Positions 34,888-43,840 of a stretch of DNA of 64,000 bases are shown piece after piece; the stretch's first letter is position 1, and each line of letters starts with the position of its first letter. Origin of the DNA: Thalassospira sp. MCCC 1A01148 (GTDB taxonomy: Bacteria > Pseudomonadota > Alphaproteobacteria > Rhodospirillales > Thalassospiraceae). Under the pieces are notes generated by a model. It had not been told where the DNA came from, did not search any database, and saw only the letters and a program-made list of their open reading frames with translations. The translations under genes and the position numbers were made by a program. Location of the stretch: NCBI RefSeq assembly GCF_001613795.1, contig NZ_LPVZ01000020.1:1426001-1490000 (forward strand), given 5' to 3'.

Positions 34888-36099
34888 ATGATGGAAGCCG
34901 TGAAACAGGATGATGTCCTGATTATTGGGGCGGGCCTTTCAGGGCTTGCTTGTGCCAGGGCACTTGCCCGGCGTGGCATTTCTGCCCGTATCCTCGAAGC
35001 TCACACCCGTGTGGCCGAACCCTGGCGCAAACGCCACCCGGCTTTGCGCCTGAACATTCATCGGCATTTCGCATGTCTGCCCGGTCGCAAGCCGCCGACA
35101 GGCGATGGTGTCTTTCTCAAACGTGACAGCGTCATTTCCTATCTGGAGGATTACGCCAGCGATATCGATGTGCCGATTGATTTCAGCACAGAGGTCCTGT
35201 CGATCAAGCGATGCGTGTTTGGCTGGCATGTCGAAACCCGACATACCGTCTATCAGGCAAAGAACGTCGTCTTCGCCACCGGGCGGGATCGCATTCCGCA
35301 TATCCCCGACTGGCAGGGCAAGGACACCTTCAAGGGAACATTGCTGCATGCCCGCGATATTGGCGATGTGGCGCAGTTCGATGGCAAACGTGTTCTTGTC
35401 GCAGGGGCCGGAAATTCGGGCTCGGATGTTTTAAACCACCTTGCACGACACAACCCGGCCGAGGTCCTTGTCTCGGTTCGCTACGGACCTGCTGTGGTGC
35501 CGTCCCATGTTTTCGGGTTTCCGCTGCATCGTCTGGCGCGCGGTTTCGCCATGATGCCAACCGCACTTGTTGATCAGGCGTTTCGGTTGACCCAGCGGCT
35601 TTTCCTTGGCGACTTGGCGAAATTGGGATTGCCGTCCCATCCTGATGGGGGCGGAACACGCCTGATGCGCGATGGTATTGCCTTCGCGATTGATGACGGA
35701 TTTGTTGATGCCTTGAAAAAAGGTCGGTTTCGCGCGGTGGCAAATGTCAGGGCGTTTAACGGGCATGATGTGATTTTGGCCGATGGCAAACGCGTGCGGC
35801 CGGATGTGGTCATTGCTGCCACCGGTTACCGTACCGGATTGCAAAAGCTGTTAAGTCACCTGGGCGCAGTTTCATCAGACGGGCAACCGTTTCATCCATC
35901 CGGTGAGGCCGACTGTCACAATCCCGGTCTTTGGTTCACTGGCTATCGTTCCGGTTACACCGGGTATTTTGACGCAGCGCGTAAAAGTGGCGACAAGATC
36001 GCACGCGCCATACATGACAACCTGTCGGCAAGTCATCGGGTGTCGGTCAACCAAACCGCCAGGCAGTCAGGCCCGATGGCCCGGCAAACTGGCATATGA
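34888..36099 (+). CDS. Flavin-containing monooxygenase (FMO/YUCCA-like)
   Basis: 403 residues. FAD-binding GxGxxG in DVLIIGAGLSGLACARALA, NADPH-binding VLVAGAGNSGSDVLNHLA, and the later VIAATGYRTG motif, as in group B flavin monooxygenases. Members oxidise amines, sulfides or ketones, and plant YUCCA makes auxin; the substrate here is unknown. It sits 152 bp after the methyltransferase on the same strand, divergent from the GlxA-like regulator. AAGGA precedes the ATG. Confidence 0.88.
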   Translation: MMEAVKQDDVLIIGAGLSGLACARALARRGISARILEAHTRVAEPWRKRHPALRLNIHRHFACLPGRKPPTGDGVFLKRDSVISYLEDYASDIDVPIDFSTEVLSIKRCVFGWHVETRHTVYQAKNVVFATGRDRIPHIPDWQGKDTFKGTLLHARDIGDVAQFDGKRVLVAGAGNSGSDVLNHLARHNPAEVLVSVRYGPAVVPSHVFGFPLHRLARGFAMMPTALVDQAFRLTQRLFLGDLAKLGLPSHPDGGGTRLMRDGIAFAIDDGFVDALKKGRFRAVANVRAFNGHDVILADGKRVRPDVVIAATGYRTGLQKLLSHLGAVSSDGQPFHPSGEADCHNPGLWFTGYRSGYTGYFDAARKSGDKIARAIHDNLSASHRVSVNQTARQSGPMARQTGI

Positions 36100-36116
36100 G
36101 GCACCCCGACGCCAGG

Positions 36117-36156
36117 AAAACAGACCCCGCAACCAGTGGCAGCGGGGTCTGGTTTT
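36117..36156. terminator. Bidirectional terminator between FMO and YtoQ genes
   Basis: A 10-bp stem CAGACCCCGC / GCGGGGTCTG with A-rich and T-rich flanks; serves the convergent genes on both sides. Confidence 0.88.
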
Positions 36157-36166
36157 ATGTTCGGTT

Positions 36167-36631
36167 CTATGATTTGGGCATATCACCGCGGATGATATAG
36201 GCCAGTGCCGCAACCACCTGTTCAGGTTCGCGCGCCACACCATTGGCCGCACCATCGACTTCCTTCAACGCGTGATCATGCTCGGCGGGATGAAGCGTGA
36301 TGTACGGAATGCCAAGGGCGGCGGCATAGCCGGCATCAAAGGCCGCGTTCCACTGCTTGTATTTCTCGCCAAAGCGAATGACGGCAAGGTCGGACTGTGA
36401 CAGCAGCGTCTTGGTGCGCATGGCGTTAAGCTGCGCGCCCTTGCGGTCATGCCAGAACTTGTTTTCTTCCGCGCCAAAAACGGCAACGCCGCAATCATCG
36501 GAATCTTCATGCACGGTTACAGGGGCAACCAGATCAACCGGAAGGCCGGCTTCCGCAACACCCGTCTCAATGCGCTCGCGCCAGTCGCTGTGAATTTCGC
36601 CCGACAAATAGACGGTCCAGACTTTGCTCAT
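36167..36631 (-). CDS. YtoQ family protein
   Basis: 154 residues. Recognisable by VYLSGEIHSDWRERI, APVTVHEDSDDCGV, FWHDRKGAQLNAMRTKTL and KYKQWNAAFDAGYAAALG. The family is related to nucleoside 2-deoxyribosyltransferase-like folds, but no function is established. GGAGAAG precedes the ATG. The last residues abut the shared terminator. Confidence 0.86.
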   Translation of the reverse strand: MSKVWTVYLSGEIHSDWRERIETGVAEAGLPVDLVAPVTVHEDSDDCGVAVFGAEENKFWHDRKGAQLNAMRTKTLLSQSDLAVIRFGEKYKQWNAAFDAGYAAALGIPYITLHPAEHDHALKEVDGAANGVAREPEQVVAALAYIIRGDMPKS

Positions 36632-36828
36632 GGTCTTCTCCTTGCGCGCTAATCGAAATGCTTTTTTCTAGCCTACTGACTGATCGATTTTGCGATTAAG
36701 TGCAACATCGGTTTGGAAAGAGCCTGCCAACGCATGAAGAAGTAGAAAAACAATTAAACTTTAAATAGAATTTGTTGCGATCATGTATTTGTTTTTCGTT
36801 CAATCTTGAGGCGGGAGGGTTTGAGGAT

Positions 36829-37059
36829 ATGGCAATATACAGACTTTGGCGGCAGCCATTCACTGAGATATTGATGGAAGTTGATGCTGGATCCGACATT
36901 GATGCTCTTAAACATTTTGCCCGGAAGCTCGACGAACCTCTAACACTGGATGATTCGGAGAGTATGTCTCCATACGTGATGGATTTTATGGAGCCAAACA
37001 AATCATCCAAGGAAAGAAATCAAAAAATCTCCCTCTTTTTGGAAGTGAGTAGTTCATGA
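36829..37059 (+). CDS. Small hypothetical protein, first of an overlapping pair
   Basis: 76 residues: MAIYRLWRQPFTEILMEVDA at the start, FLEVSSS at the end. No family recognised. GAGGAT precedes the ATG. Codon use is richer in A and T than in the flanking genes, which hints at transfer. The stop overlaps the next start by ATGA, which supports both ORFs being real. Confidence 0.6.
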   Translation: MAIYRLWRQPFTEILMEVDAGSDIDALKHFARKLDEPLTLDDSESMSPYVMDFMEPNKSSKERNQKISLFLEVSSS

Positions 37060-37271
37060 TTTCCCACCCTGACTTGAAGAAAGCATACATCAAACTAGAG
37101 TCTTCGGACGGCCCCGTAAAACACGTTCTGGTATTAGAAACCACTCTCGAACTCGACAATCAAAGTCCAGCATTTGATTCGGGGCGTTTGGACGACTTGA
37201 TACATTTTGCTTCCGAGGAATTCCGAAAGAGGCAAAATGTTTTGGAGCGTGTCGATCTTATCCCAGCGTAA
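37056..37271 (+). CDS. Small hypothetical protein, second of an overlapping pair
   Basis: 71 residues: MISHPDLKKAYIKLESSDG at the start, with FDSGRLDDLIHFASEEFRKR later. No family recognised. AT-rich, coupled to the preceding gene; it lies just before the terminator and tRNA-Ala on the opposite strand. Could be part of an accessory insertion next to the tRNA gene. Confidence 0.6.
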   Translation: MISHPDLKKAYIKLESSDGPVKHVLVLETTLELDNQSPAFDSGRLDDLIHFASEEFRKRQNVLERVDLIPA

Positions 37272-37340
37272 AAACCATATTGCAGACAATGCGCATCCTC
37301 TTCAGAACGATTTTAAATAGATGCAACACCACGAAACGAC

Positions 37341-37370
37341 AAAACCCGTCGCCAAAGGCAACGGGTTTTG
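37341..37370. terminator. Terminator of tRNA-Ala
   Basis: Stem AAAACCCGT / ACGGGTTTT with an 11-12-nt loop; works for the tRNA (minus strand) and for the small genes on the plus strand. Confidence 0.87.
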
Positions 37371-37372
37371 AA

Positions 37373-37448
<76 letters not shown>

Positions 37449-37545
37449 ACTTTGTCCGCGACGCAGTCTGATGAAACAGGCTCTGCGGCGCGGCGCATAT
37501 TTAGAAGGTTCGCCAAATATTGGCAAGACCCTTTTTCAAAATTTC

Positions 37546-37851
37546 TTAGCGATCGTCGTCGTCTGATTCGACGTGCTCGTATACTTCGTTCAGATCGTCG
37601 TCGTCTTCGCCAAGATCAGATGCATCTTCGAGGATATCCTCGTCGATATCGCCATCGACATCATCATCAAGGTCGTTGACGTCATCGACGTCTTCGTCTT
37701 CTTCCGGTGCCGGTTTGGCAACAGCGGATTTCTTGACCTTGGTCACCCCGTCGGGCGTCTTGCATTTCGGGCAGACGACCGGGGTCCGGTTCAGGTCGTA
37801 ATACTTGGTACCACAGGCGAGGCAGTGACGTTTCTTACCGCGTGCTGACAT
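37546..37851 (-). CDS. FYDLN-acid / TIGR02300 family protein
   Basis: 101 residues. The N-terminal zinc-ribbon-like part has HCLACGTKYYDLNRTPVVCPKC with four cysteines and the diagnostic YYDLNR. The C-terminal half is a long acidic tail of Asp and Glu. Found almost only in alphaproteobacteria; function unknown. AGGA precedes the ATG. The tRNA-Ala gene lies 97 bp downstream on the same strand. Confidence 0.9.
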   Translation of the reverse strand: MSARGKKRHCLACGTKYYDLNRTPVVCPKCKTPDGVTKVKKSAVAKPAPEEDEDVDDVNDLDDDVDGDIDEDILEDASDLGEDDDDLNEVYEHVESDDDDR

Positions 37852-38212
37852 TACGGCAAATCCTCTTAATTACCGTTATCAATTAAGAAAAAGACTTTGT
37901 GTCGCAAAAGCGCAGCAAGGCTGCGCACAGCGTCTTGTCTGAAAGGCCCAATTGCCATCTTGTCGGCCCCTTGTCAAAAGGAAATTGCGCGATTTTCCCT
38001 TTGGTAGTGAGATGGGATAAATCTGCCGCACATTGGTGCAAATTCCCATCCCGAATTTCGGGTTCGATACTGGTGCGTGCCAACCGCTTGTGCTAGAGCA
38101 TTGGTCCCCTGATTAAAAGGCCCGCGCGCGCCTGAAAACATGGCCGCAGCGCAGCGCTTTTTCAATCAGCCTTTTTGTTGATGATAAAACAGTGACTGGC
38201 AGGTACGAGCCC
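37852..38212. other. Divergent region between FYDLN-acid gene and aroA
   Basis: About 360 bp with no supported ORF. At 37865-37887, in the leader of the FYDLN-acid gene, CTTAATT-9 nt-AATTAAG is a perfect 7-bp inverted repeat just upstream of the ribosome binding site; the rest holds the aroA promoter. Confidence 0.5.
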
Positions 38213-39556
38213 ATGAGTTCTTCGCAAACCAAACGCCCGCTTTCCTCGGCCAAGGCCGGGCCGCTTTCGGGTGATATCCGGGTTCCGGGTGACAAATCTA
38301 TTTCTCATCGTTCCCTGATGTTTGGTGGTCTGGCGATCGGTACGACCAAGGTTACCGGTTTGCTTGAAGGCGAAGATGTTCTGGCAACTGCGGATGCCAT
38401 GCGCAAACTTGGCGCCAAAGTGATCCGCGACGAGGATGGCACCTGGCATGTCACCGGTGTTGGCGTCGGTGCGCTGCGTGAACCTGATAGCGTGATTGAC
38501 ATGGGCAATGCGGGCACCGGTATTCGCCTGATGGCGGGCATTGTTGCCACCCATCCGATCACAACGTTTTTCACAGGCGACGCATCGCTCTGCAAACGCC
38601 CGATGGGGCGTGTTGCCGATCCGCTGTCCGAATTTGGCGCGCAATTCATCACCCGTGATCGCGGCCGTCCGCCAATGGCGGTGATTGGCACGGATGAGGC
38701 CAAGCCAGTGACCTATACCCTGCCGATGGCATCCGCCCAGGTGAAATCGGCTGTGATGCTGGCCGGTCTGAACACAACAGGCACAACCACCGTGATCGAA
38801 CCCAAACCGTCGCGTGATCATACCGAACGCATGCTGCGTCACTTTGGCGTTGATGTGGATGTGAAGGTCAATGACGATGGTGGCCGCACGGTCAGCCTGA
38901 CCGGCCCGGTCGAAATGAAGGCGGCTGATATTGTGGTTCCGACCGATCCGAGCTCGGCCGCATTTCCGATGGTGGCCGCACTGATCAATCCGGACTCCCA
39001 CGTCACCATTCGTGATGTCTGCCTCAATCCGCTGCGCACTGGCCTGATCACCACCCTGATTGAAATGGGCGGTGACATCACGATCACCAACGAGCGCGAA
39101 GAAGCTGGTGAAACCATCGGCGATCTGGTGGTGACCGGCAAGAACAGGCTCAAGGGCATTGTCGTTCCGGCTGAACGTGCACCATCCATGATCGATGAGT
39201 ATCCGGTTCTGGCCGTGGCCGCAGCCTATGCCGACGGTGAAACGCGCATGTGCGATCTTGAAGAATTGCGCGTGAAGGAATCAGATCGTCTGGCCGCTGT
39301 TGCCGCGGGTCTTGAAGCCAATGGCGTGATCCATCGCATCGAAGGCGATGATCTAATCGTGACCGGCGGTGTTGTGCCGGGCGGTGGCATGGTGGAAACC
39401 CATCTTGATCACCGCATTGCCATGTCGTTCCTCGTTCTGGGTCTTGGCGCAGAAAAGCCGGTTGCGGTTGATGATGCCAACCCGATTGCGACAAGCTTCC
39501 CCAACTTCGAAGGTTTGATGGCGGATATGGGCGCGAAATTTGCCCTGCATTCCTGA
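38213..39556 (+). CDS. aroA: 3-phosphoshikimate 1-carboxyvinyltransferase (EPSP synthase, class II)
   Basis: 447 residues. Transfers enolpyruvate from PEP to shikimate-3-phosphate. Signatures: VPGDKSISHRSLMFGGLA, GNAGTGIRLMAG, ASLCKRPMGRVADPL, ASAQVKSAVMLAGLN, IEPKPSRDHTERML, EELRVKESDRLAAVA, THLDHRIAMSF. The overall pattern is class II (Agrobacterium CP4-like). The loop residue that is Ala in CP4 (NAATG) is Gly here (NAGTG), as in sensitive class I enzymes. The ATG at 38213 follows AGGT. First gene of the block with cmk and rpsA. Confidence 0.96.
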   Translation: MSSSQTKRPLSSAKAGPLSGDIRVPGDKSISHRSLMFGGLAIGTTKVTGLLEGEDVLATADAMRKLGAKVIRDEDGTWHVTGVGVGALREPDSVIDMGNAGTGIRLMAGIVATHPITTFFTGDASLCKRPMGRVADPLSEFGAQFITRDRGRPPMAVIGTDEAKPVTYTLPMASAQVKSAVMLAGLNTTGTTTVIEPKPSRDHTERMLRHFGVDVDVKVNDDGGRTVSLTGPVEMKAADIVVPTDPSSAAFPMVAALINPDSHVTIRDVCLNPLRTGLITTLIEMGGDITITNEREEAGETIGDLVVTGKNRLKGIVVPAERAPSMIDEYPVLAVAAAYADGETRMCDLEELRVKESDRLAAVAAGLEANGVIHRIEGDDLIVTGGVVPGGGMVETHLDHRIAMSFLVLGLGAEKPVAVDDANPIATSFPNFEGLMADMGAKFALHS

Positions 39557-39631
39557 TCAGGCCGACCAATATATAAGTCACGATCAGCACTTACATATAA
39601 GCAGCAGTATAATCACAGGGAGTGACCCCAT

Positions 39632-40276
39632 ATGATCATCGCCATTGATGGGCCTGCCGCGTCCGGCAAGGGGACCTTGGCACGTCGAGTCGCAGACGCA
39701 ATGGACTATGCCTATCTTGATACCGGCCTGCTTTATCGTGCGACCGGCGCAAAAGTTCTGGCTGAAAATGGCGACCCGGCTGATGAAGCCGTGGCGGTTT
39801 CTGCAGCCGAAAATCTGACGGCGGCCGATCTCGAGGACGAGGCCTTGCGCAGCGAGGAAGTCGGCACCGCTGCCTCAAAAGTTGCAGCGATTCCAAGGGT
39901 TCGCGCCGTATTGCTTGATTTTCAGCGCACCCTTGCCCGCACCCCGCCGGGGGGGAAGCGCGGCGCTGTATTGGATGGCCGTGACATCGGAACCGTGGTT
40001 TGTCCGGACGCGCCGATCAAGTTTTACCTGACGGCAAGTGTGGAAGAACGTGCAAACCGTCGGTTCAAACAGTTGCAGGAAAAAAATCCCGCTGCTATAT
40101 ACGAGCGCGTTCTTAAAGAGCTTGAAGAACGGGATGCCCGAGACAGTGCTCGCGATGTCGCACCGCTCAAGATGGCAAATGACGCAATCCATATTGATAC
40201 GGACCGTCTGAATGCCAACGCAGTGTTCGATGCCGTCATGGCACATATCCATACCCATATGGGTGCGGATGACTGA
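39632..40276 (+). CDS. cmk: Cytidylate kinase
   Basis: 214 residues. Phosphorylates CMP and dCMP. P-loop IIAIDGPAASGKGTLARRVA at the N-terminus, YLDTGLLYRA, and VLDGRDIGTVVCPDA in the middle; C-terminal ERDARDSARDVAPLKMA. Typical length; usually lies between aroA and rpsA, as here. Confidence 0.96.
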   Translation: MIIAIDGPAASGKGTLARRVADAMDYAYLDTGLLYRATGAKVLAENGDPADEAVAVSAAENLTAADLEDEALRSEEVGTAASKVAAIPRVRAVLLDFQRTLARTPPGGKRGAVLDGRDIGTVVCPDAPIKFYLTASVEERANRRFKQLQEKNPAAIYERVLKELEERDARDSARDVAPLKMANDAIHIDTDRLNANAVFDAVMAHIHTHMGADD

Positions 40277-40341
40277 TCAAAAGGCGTTTTAACCGTCAGG
40301 CGTTGAACAATTCCGAGGTACCGGTCCTTTGGCCTGTTCCT

Positions 40342-40370
40342 AAGGTGAACGACTTGTGCGTTCACCTTTT
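40342..40370 (+). terminator. Hairpin after cmk
   Basis: Stem AAGGTGAAC / GTTCACCTT with a 9-nt loop and TT, between cmk and rpsA; short U-tract, so it may attenuate rather than end transcription into rpsA. Confidence 0.65.
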
Positions 40371-40508
40371 CGTGTATGGAAGGTTCGCCTTTGCATGCGT
40401 TCGGGTTTGAACAGTGAATGACAAATCGCCGCAATTTTGCGGCAAAGACCACCGGACACAACCGGTTGGCCAGAATACAGTGACGATACTCGAAAGGAAG
40501 TCTGGTTT

Positions 40509-42212
40509 ATGACCACCGCTGAAGAAGCACAATTCTCAACTGGCGAAGATTTTGCCGCCCTGTTGGCTGAAACCCTTGGTTCGGAAGACGAAGGTTTTGT
40601 CGGCCGCGTAATGACCGGTTCGGTCGTTAAGAAAACCGACGATGATGCCATCGTCGATGTCGGCCTGAAATCCGAAGGCCGCGTTCCGCTTAAAGAATTT
40701 GGTACCGGCGAAGTAAACATTGGCGATACCGTCGATGTTTATGTCGACCGCTATGAAAACAAGGATGGCCTGATCGTCCTGTCGCGCGAAAAAGCGCGCC
40801 GCGAAGAAGCTTGGGTTGAGCTGGAAAAACAGTTCTCCGATGGCAAACGCGTCGACGGCACCATCTTTGGTCGTGTTAAAGGCGGCTTCACCGTTGACCT
40901 GTCGGGCGCAGTTGCGTTCCTGCCGGGCTCCCAGGTGGACATCCGTCCGGTTCGTGACGTTACCCCGCTGATGAACAACCCGCAGCCGTTCCAGATCCTG
41001 AAAATGGATCGTTCGCGCGGCAACATCGTTGTTTCGCGTCGTGCCGTTCTCGAAGAGACCCGTGCAGAACAGCGTGCTGAACTGATCCAGAACCTTCAGG
41101 AAGGTCAGGTTCTTGACGGCGTTGTCAAAAACATCACCGATTACGGCGCGTTCGTCGATCTCGGCGGCGTTGATGGCCTGCTGCACGTTACCGACATCGC
41201 TTGGAAACGTATCAACCATCCGTCCGAAGCCCTTCAGATCGGCCAGACTGTTAAAGTCCAGGTTATCCGCTTCAACAGCGAAACCCAGCGTATCTCGCTT
41301 GGCATGAAGCAGCTTGAAGCTGATCCGTGGGAAGGCGTCGAAGCCAAGTACCCGGTCGGTTCGAAGTTCGAAGGTCGTGTCACCAACATCACCGATTACG
41401 GCGCATTCGTCGAACTCGAAGCTGGTGTCGAAGGCCTGGTCCACGTTTCCGAAATGTCCTGGACCAAGAAAAACATCCACCCGGGCAAAATCGTTTCGAC
41501 CTCGCAGGAAGTCGAAGTCATGGTGCTCGACGTCGATGCCCAGAAACGTCGTATCTCGCTTGGTCTCAAGCAGTGCACCTCGAACCCGTGGGATGCCTTC
41601 CTGGCAGCTCATCCGGTCGAGTCCGAGATCGAAGGCGAAGTCAAGAACATCACCGAATTCGGTCTGTTCATCGGCCTCATGGGCGGTATCGACGGTATGG
41701 CTCACCTTTCGGACCTGTCCTGGGACCGTGCTGGTGAAGAAGTCATCAAGGAATACAAAAAAGGCGACATCGTCAAAGCCAAGGTTCTTGACGTTGACGT
41801 CGAAAAAGAACGCATCTCGCTTGGCATCAAACAGCTTGCTGGCGATCCGTTCAAAGAAGCCGTTACCGGCATCAAGCGTGGCGAAGCTGTAACCTGTGAA
41901 GTTACCGAAGTGAACGACGGTGGCATCGAGGTTTCTGTTGGCGACACCGAACTCAAAGGCTTCATCCGTAAAGCTGAGCTGGCGCGCGAGCGTTCTGAAC
42001 AGCGTCCGGAACGCTTTGCAGTTGGTGAAAAAGTCGACGCACGCGTCACCGCAATCGATTCCAAAACCCGCAAGGTTTCCCTCTCTGTCAAAGCACTTGA
42101 AGTTGCTGACGAGAAGAAAGCAATGGCGGATTACGGTTCGGCAGACAGCGGCGCATCGCTCGGCGACATCCTCGGCGAAGCTCTGCGCAAGAAGCAGGAA
42201 GGCGGCGAATAA
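40509..42212 (+). CDS. rpsA: 30S ribosomal protein S1
   Basis: 567 residues, six S1 (OB-fold) repeats. The central ones are nearly duplicate: KNITDYGAFVDLGGVDGLLHV, TNITDYGAFVELEAG, KNITEFGLFIGLMGGIDG, with repeats of RISLGMKQLEADPW, RISLGLKQCTSNPW, RISLGIKQLAGDPF. S1 binds mRNA upstream of the start codon during initiation. The ATG at 40509 follows AAAGGAAG; the frame is open to 40437. Codon use is strongly biased, as expected for high expression. A long antisense frame (40536-42347) is a by-product of that bias. Confidence 0.97.
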   Translation: MTTAEEAQFSTGEDFAALLAETLGSEDEGFVGRVMTGSVVKKTDDDAIVDVGLKSEGRVPLKEFGTGEVNIGDTVDVYVDRYENKDGLIVLSREKARREEAWVELEKQFSDGKRVDGTIFGRVKGGFTVDLSGAVAFLPGSQVDIRPVRDVTPLMNNPQPFQILKMDRSRGNIVVSRRAVLEETRAEQRAELIQNLQEGQVLDGVVKNITDYGAFVDLGGVDGLLHVTDIAWKRINHPSEALQIGQTVKVQVIRFNSETQRISLGMKQLEADPWEGVEAKYPVGSKFEGRVTNITDYGAFVELEAGVEGLVHVSEMSWTKKNIHPGKIVSTSQEVEVMVLDVDAQKRRISLGLKQCTSNPWDAFLAAHPVESEIEGEVKNITEFGLFIGLMGGIDGMAHLSDLSWDRAGEEVIKEYKKGDIVKAKVLDVDVEKERISLGIKQLAGDPFKEAVTGIKRGEAVTCEVTEVNDGGIEVSVGDTELKGFIRKAELARERSEQRPERFAVGEKVDARVTAIDSKTRKVSLSVKALEVADEKKAMADYGSADSGASLGDILGEALRKKQEGGE

Positions 42213-42255
42213 GCCACCCTCTGACGAAATACGCTCTGCAGTTTTGCAGAACGAA

Positions 42256-42290
42256 AAGACGGGTCGCGCATTGCGCGGCCCGTTTTCTTT
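42256..42290 (+). terminator. Terminator of rpsA
   Basis: Stem CGGGTCGCGC / GCGCGGCCCG with 3-nt loop (one G-T pair), then TTTTCTTTT. Confidence 0.92.
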
Positions 42291-42569
42291 TGTGCTGATG
42301 GTGCCGAACACAGTCACCGATGTGCATGATACCGGTGAATGGCGCATTGGTCGGATGGGCTGGATGTTGTGTCAGATTATATATCGCAGGCTTTATGGGG
42401 CGGATTTTTTGCCCGACTCTGCCGATATCGGCGAATTTCGCGAAAATTTTGATTTTAAACGCTTTTTGTTCTTGCCTTCTGGCGTGATAAAAACCATTTG
42501 AAAAGGTGGTTTTCGGGGTTATCACCCCGGTTAAGTATTTGATTGAACAATTAGAACCGGAACACTCTG
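42291..42569. other. Leader of sppA with a long two-part hairpin
   Basis: Between the rpsA terminator and sppA. At 42484-42525 an outer stem GTGATAA / TTATCAC encloses AAACCA / TGGTTT with a 10-nt loop and a 6-nt bulge on one side; a smaller alternative, GGGGT-TATC-ACCCC, overlaps its 3' arm. Remainder unremarkable and non-coding. Confidence 0.5.
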
Positions 42570-43493
42570 ATGGCATTGGATGCCGATATCCTGCTGGATC
42601 GACGTCGACTGAAGAAATCCGTCTTTCGCTGGCGCGTGGTGGCGGTGATTGCCGTGCTTGCGGTGATCGTGGTCGGCTTGTCGGGCACCGGTGTGAAGGA
42701 CAGTGTACTGGGCGGCCTTGGGCCCCGGATTGTCGAAGTCACCGTTGAAGGCGTGATCACCGAAGATCCCTATCTTCTTGATGCGCTGCGCGCGATCGAG
42801 GAAGACAGCGACGTTGTCGGTGTGATTGTCCATATCAACAGCCCGGGCGGCACCATGGTTGGTGGTGAAACGCTGTTTGAGGCGTTGCGTCGCATTGGCG
42901 AAACCCGCCCGCTTGTCGCTGAAATGGGTACGGTTGCCGCATCCGGCGGTTATATGGCCGCGATTGCCGCAGATCATATCATTGCGCGCCGTGGCACGAT
43001 TACCGGCTCGATCGGGGTGATTTTCCAGTCGATGAATTTCAATGGAACGCTTGAAAAGCTTGGTGTCGAACCGCTGACGGTGAAAAGCGGTCCGCTTAAA
43101 GCGGCACCCAATCCGTTCGAACCCGTTGATGATGTTGCAAAATCGGCCATGCAGGGCCTGATTTCGGACATGTTTGACGTGTTTGTTGAAATGGTCGCGA
43201 CCCGCCGCGACATGTCGGTGGATACCGTTACGACTCTTGCCGATGGCCGTGTCTATACCGGTCAGCAGGCAGTCGCGAACGGATTGATTGACGAAATTGG
43301 AGGCCGTCGTGAAGCCTTGCGCTGGCTTGAGGAAGAAGCCGGTGTCACGACGGATGCACAGGTAGTGCCACTTGAGATCGAGTACCCGGAAGACGATTTG
43401 ATGAGTGCTGTTCTTGAGGGAAACCTTGGAAAAGTGCTGTCATCTGAGGGGCTTAAACTTGACGGTTTGCTGGCGGTCTGGCAACCTGAATGA
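42570..43493 (+). CDS. sppA: Signal peptide peptidase SppA (36K type)
   Basis: 307 residues. N-terminal membrane anchor (VVAVIAVLAVIVVGLSG), then a serine protease of the S49 family facing the periplasm: catalytic Ser in TVAASGGYMAAIAADH, Lys in KSGPLKAAPNPFEP; INSPGGTMVGGE binds substrate. Cleaves signal peptides left in the membrane. Length suits the short single-domain form. It lies between rpsA and ihfB. Confidence 0.92.
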   Translation: MALDADILLDRRRLKKSVFRWRVVAVIAVLAVIVVGLSGTGVKDSVLGGLGPRIVEVTVEGVITEDPYLLDALRAIEEDSDVVGVIVHINSPGGTMVGGETLFEALRRIGETRPLVAEMGTVAASGGYMAAIAADHIIARRGTITGSIGVIFQSMNFNGTLEKLGVEPLTVKSGPLKAAPNPFEPVDDVAKSAMQGLISDMFDVFVEMVATRRDMSVDTVTTLADGRVYTGQQAVANGLIDEIGGRREALRWLEEEAGVTTDAQVVPLEIEYPEDDLMSAVLEGNLGKVLSSEGLKLDGLLAVWQPE

Positions 43494-43564
43494 GAGCTTT
43501 TCTGAGACATAATCTAATCCGTGGTTGAGTGAGACTGTCAGCTTCAACAGGATGGGGCCTGGAA

Positions 43565-43840
43565 ATGACAAAATCTGAATTGATCGCCCGCCTTGCCGAG
43601 ATGAATCCGCATCTCTATCAGCGCGACGTTGAACGGATTGTTGCCACGATCTTTGACGAGATCACTGATGCGCTTGCGCGTGGCGACCGGGTCGAGCTTC
43701 GCGGCTTTGGCGCATTTTCCGTCAAACAGCGCGATGCCCGTATCGGGCGTAATCCGCGTACCGGGGATGCCGTCCCTGTCGGTGAGAAAAAGGTTCCCTA
43801 TTTCAAAACCGGCAAACAGCTTCGCGAACGTTTGAACTGA
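43565..43840 (+). CDS. ihfB: Integration host factor subunit beta
   Basis: 91 residues, DNA-bending HU/IHF family. [17 protein letters not shown] at the start, then [26 protein letters not shown] with the arm that inserts Pro into DNA, and [12 protein letters not shown] at the end. ATG at 43565; the open frame starts earlier at 43529 without similarity. Beta rather than alpha subunit by the LYQRDVE and [10 protein letters not shown] patterns and by its place after rpsA. Confidence 0.95.
   Translation: MTKSELIARLAEMNPHLYQRDVERIVATIFDEITDALARGDRVELRGFGAFSVKQRDARIGRNPRTGDAVPVGEKKVPYFKTGKQLRERLN

Noticed and set aside
19614..36099. A plant-hormone-like system from the KAI2-like hydrolase, YUCCA-like monooxygenase and aminotransferase
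   Set aside because: The genes are far apart with unrelated neighbours; bacterial members of these families have many other roles.
40536..42347. 603-residue open frame antisense to rpsA
   Set aside because: It mirrors the strong codon bias of rpsA, has no start signal and no recognisable motif; rpsA itself is certain.
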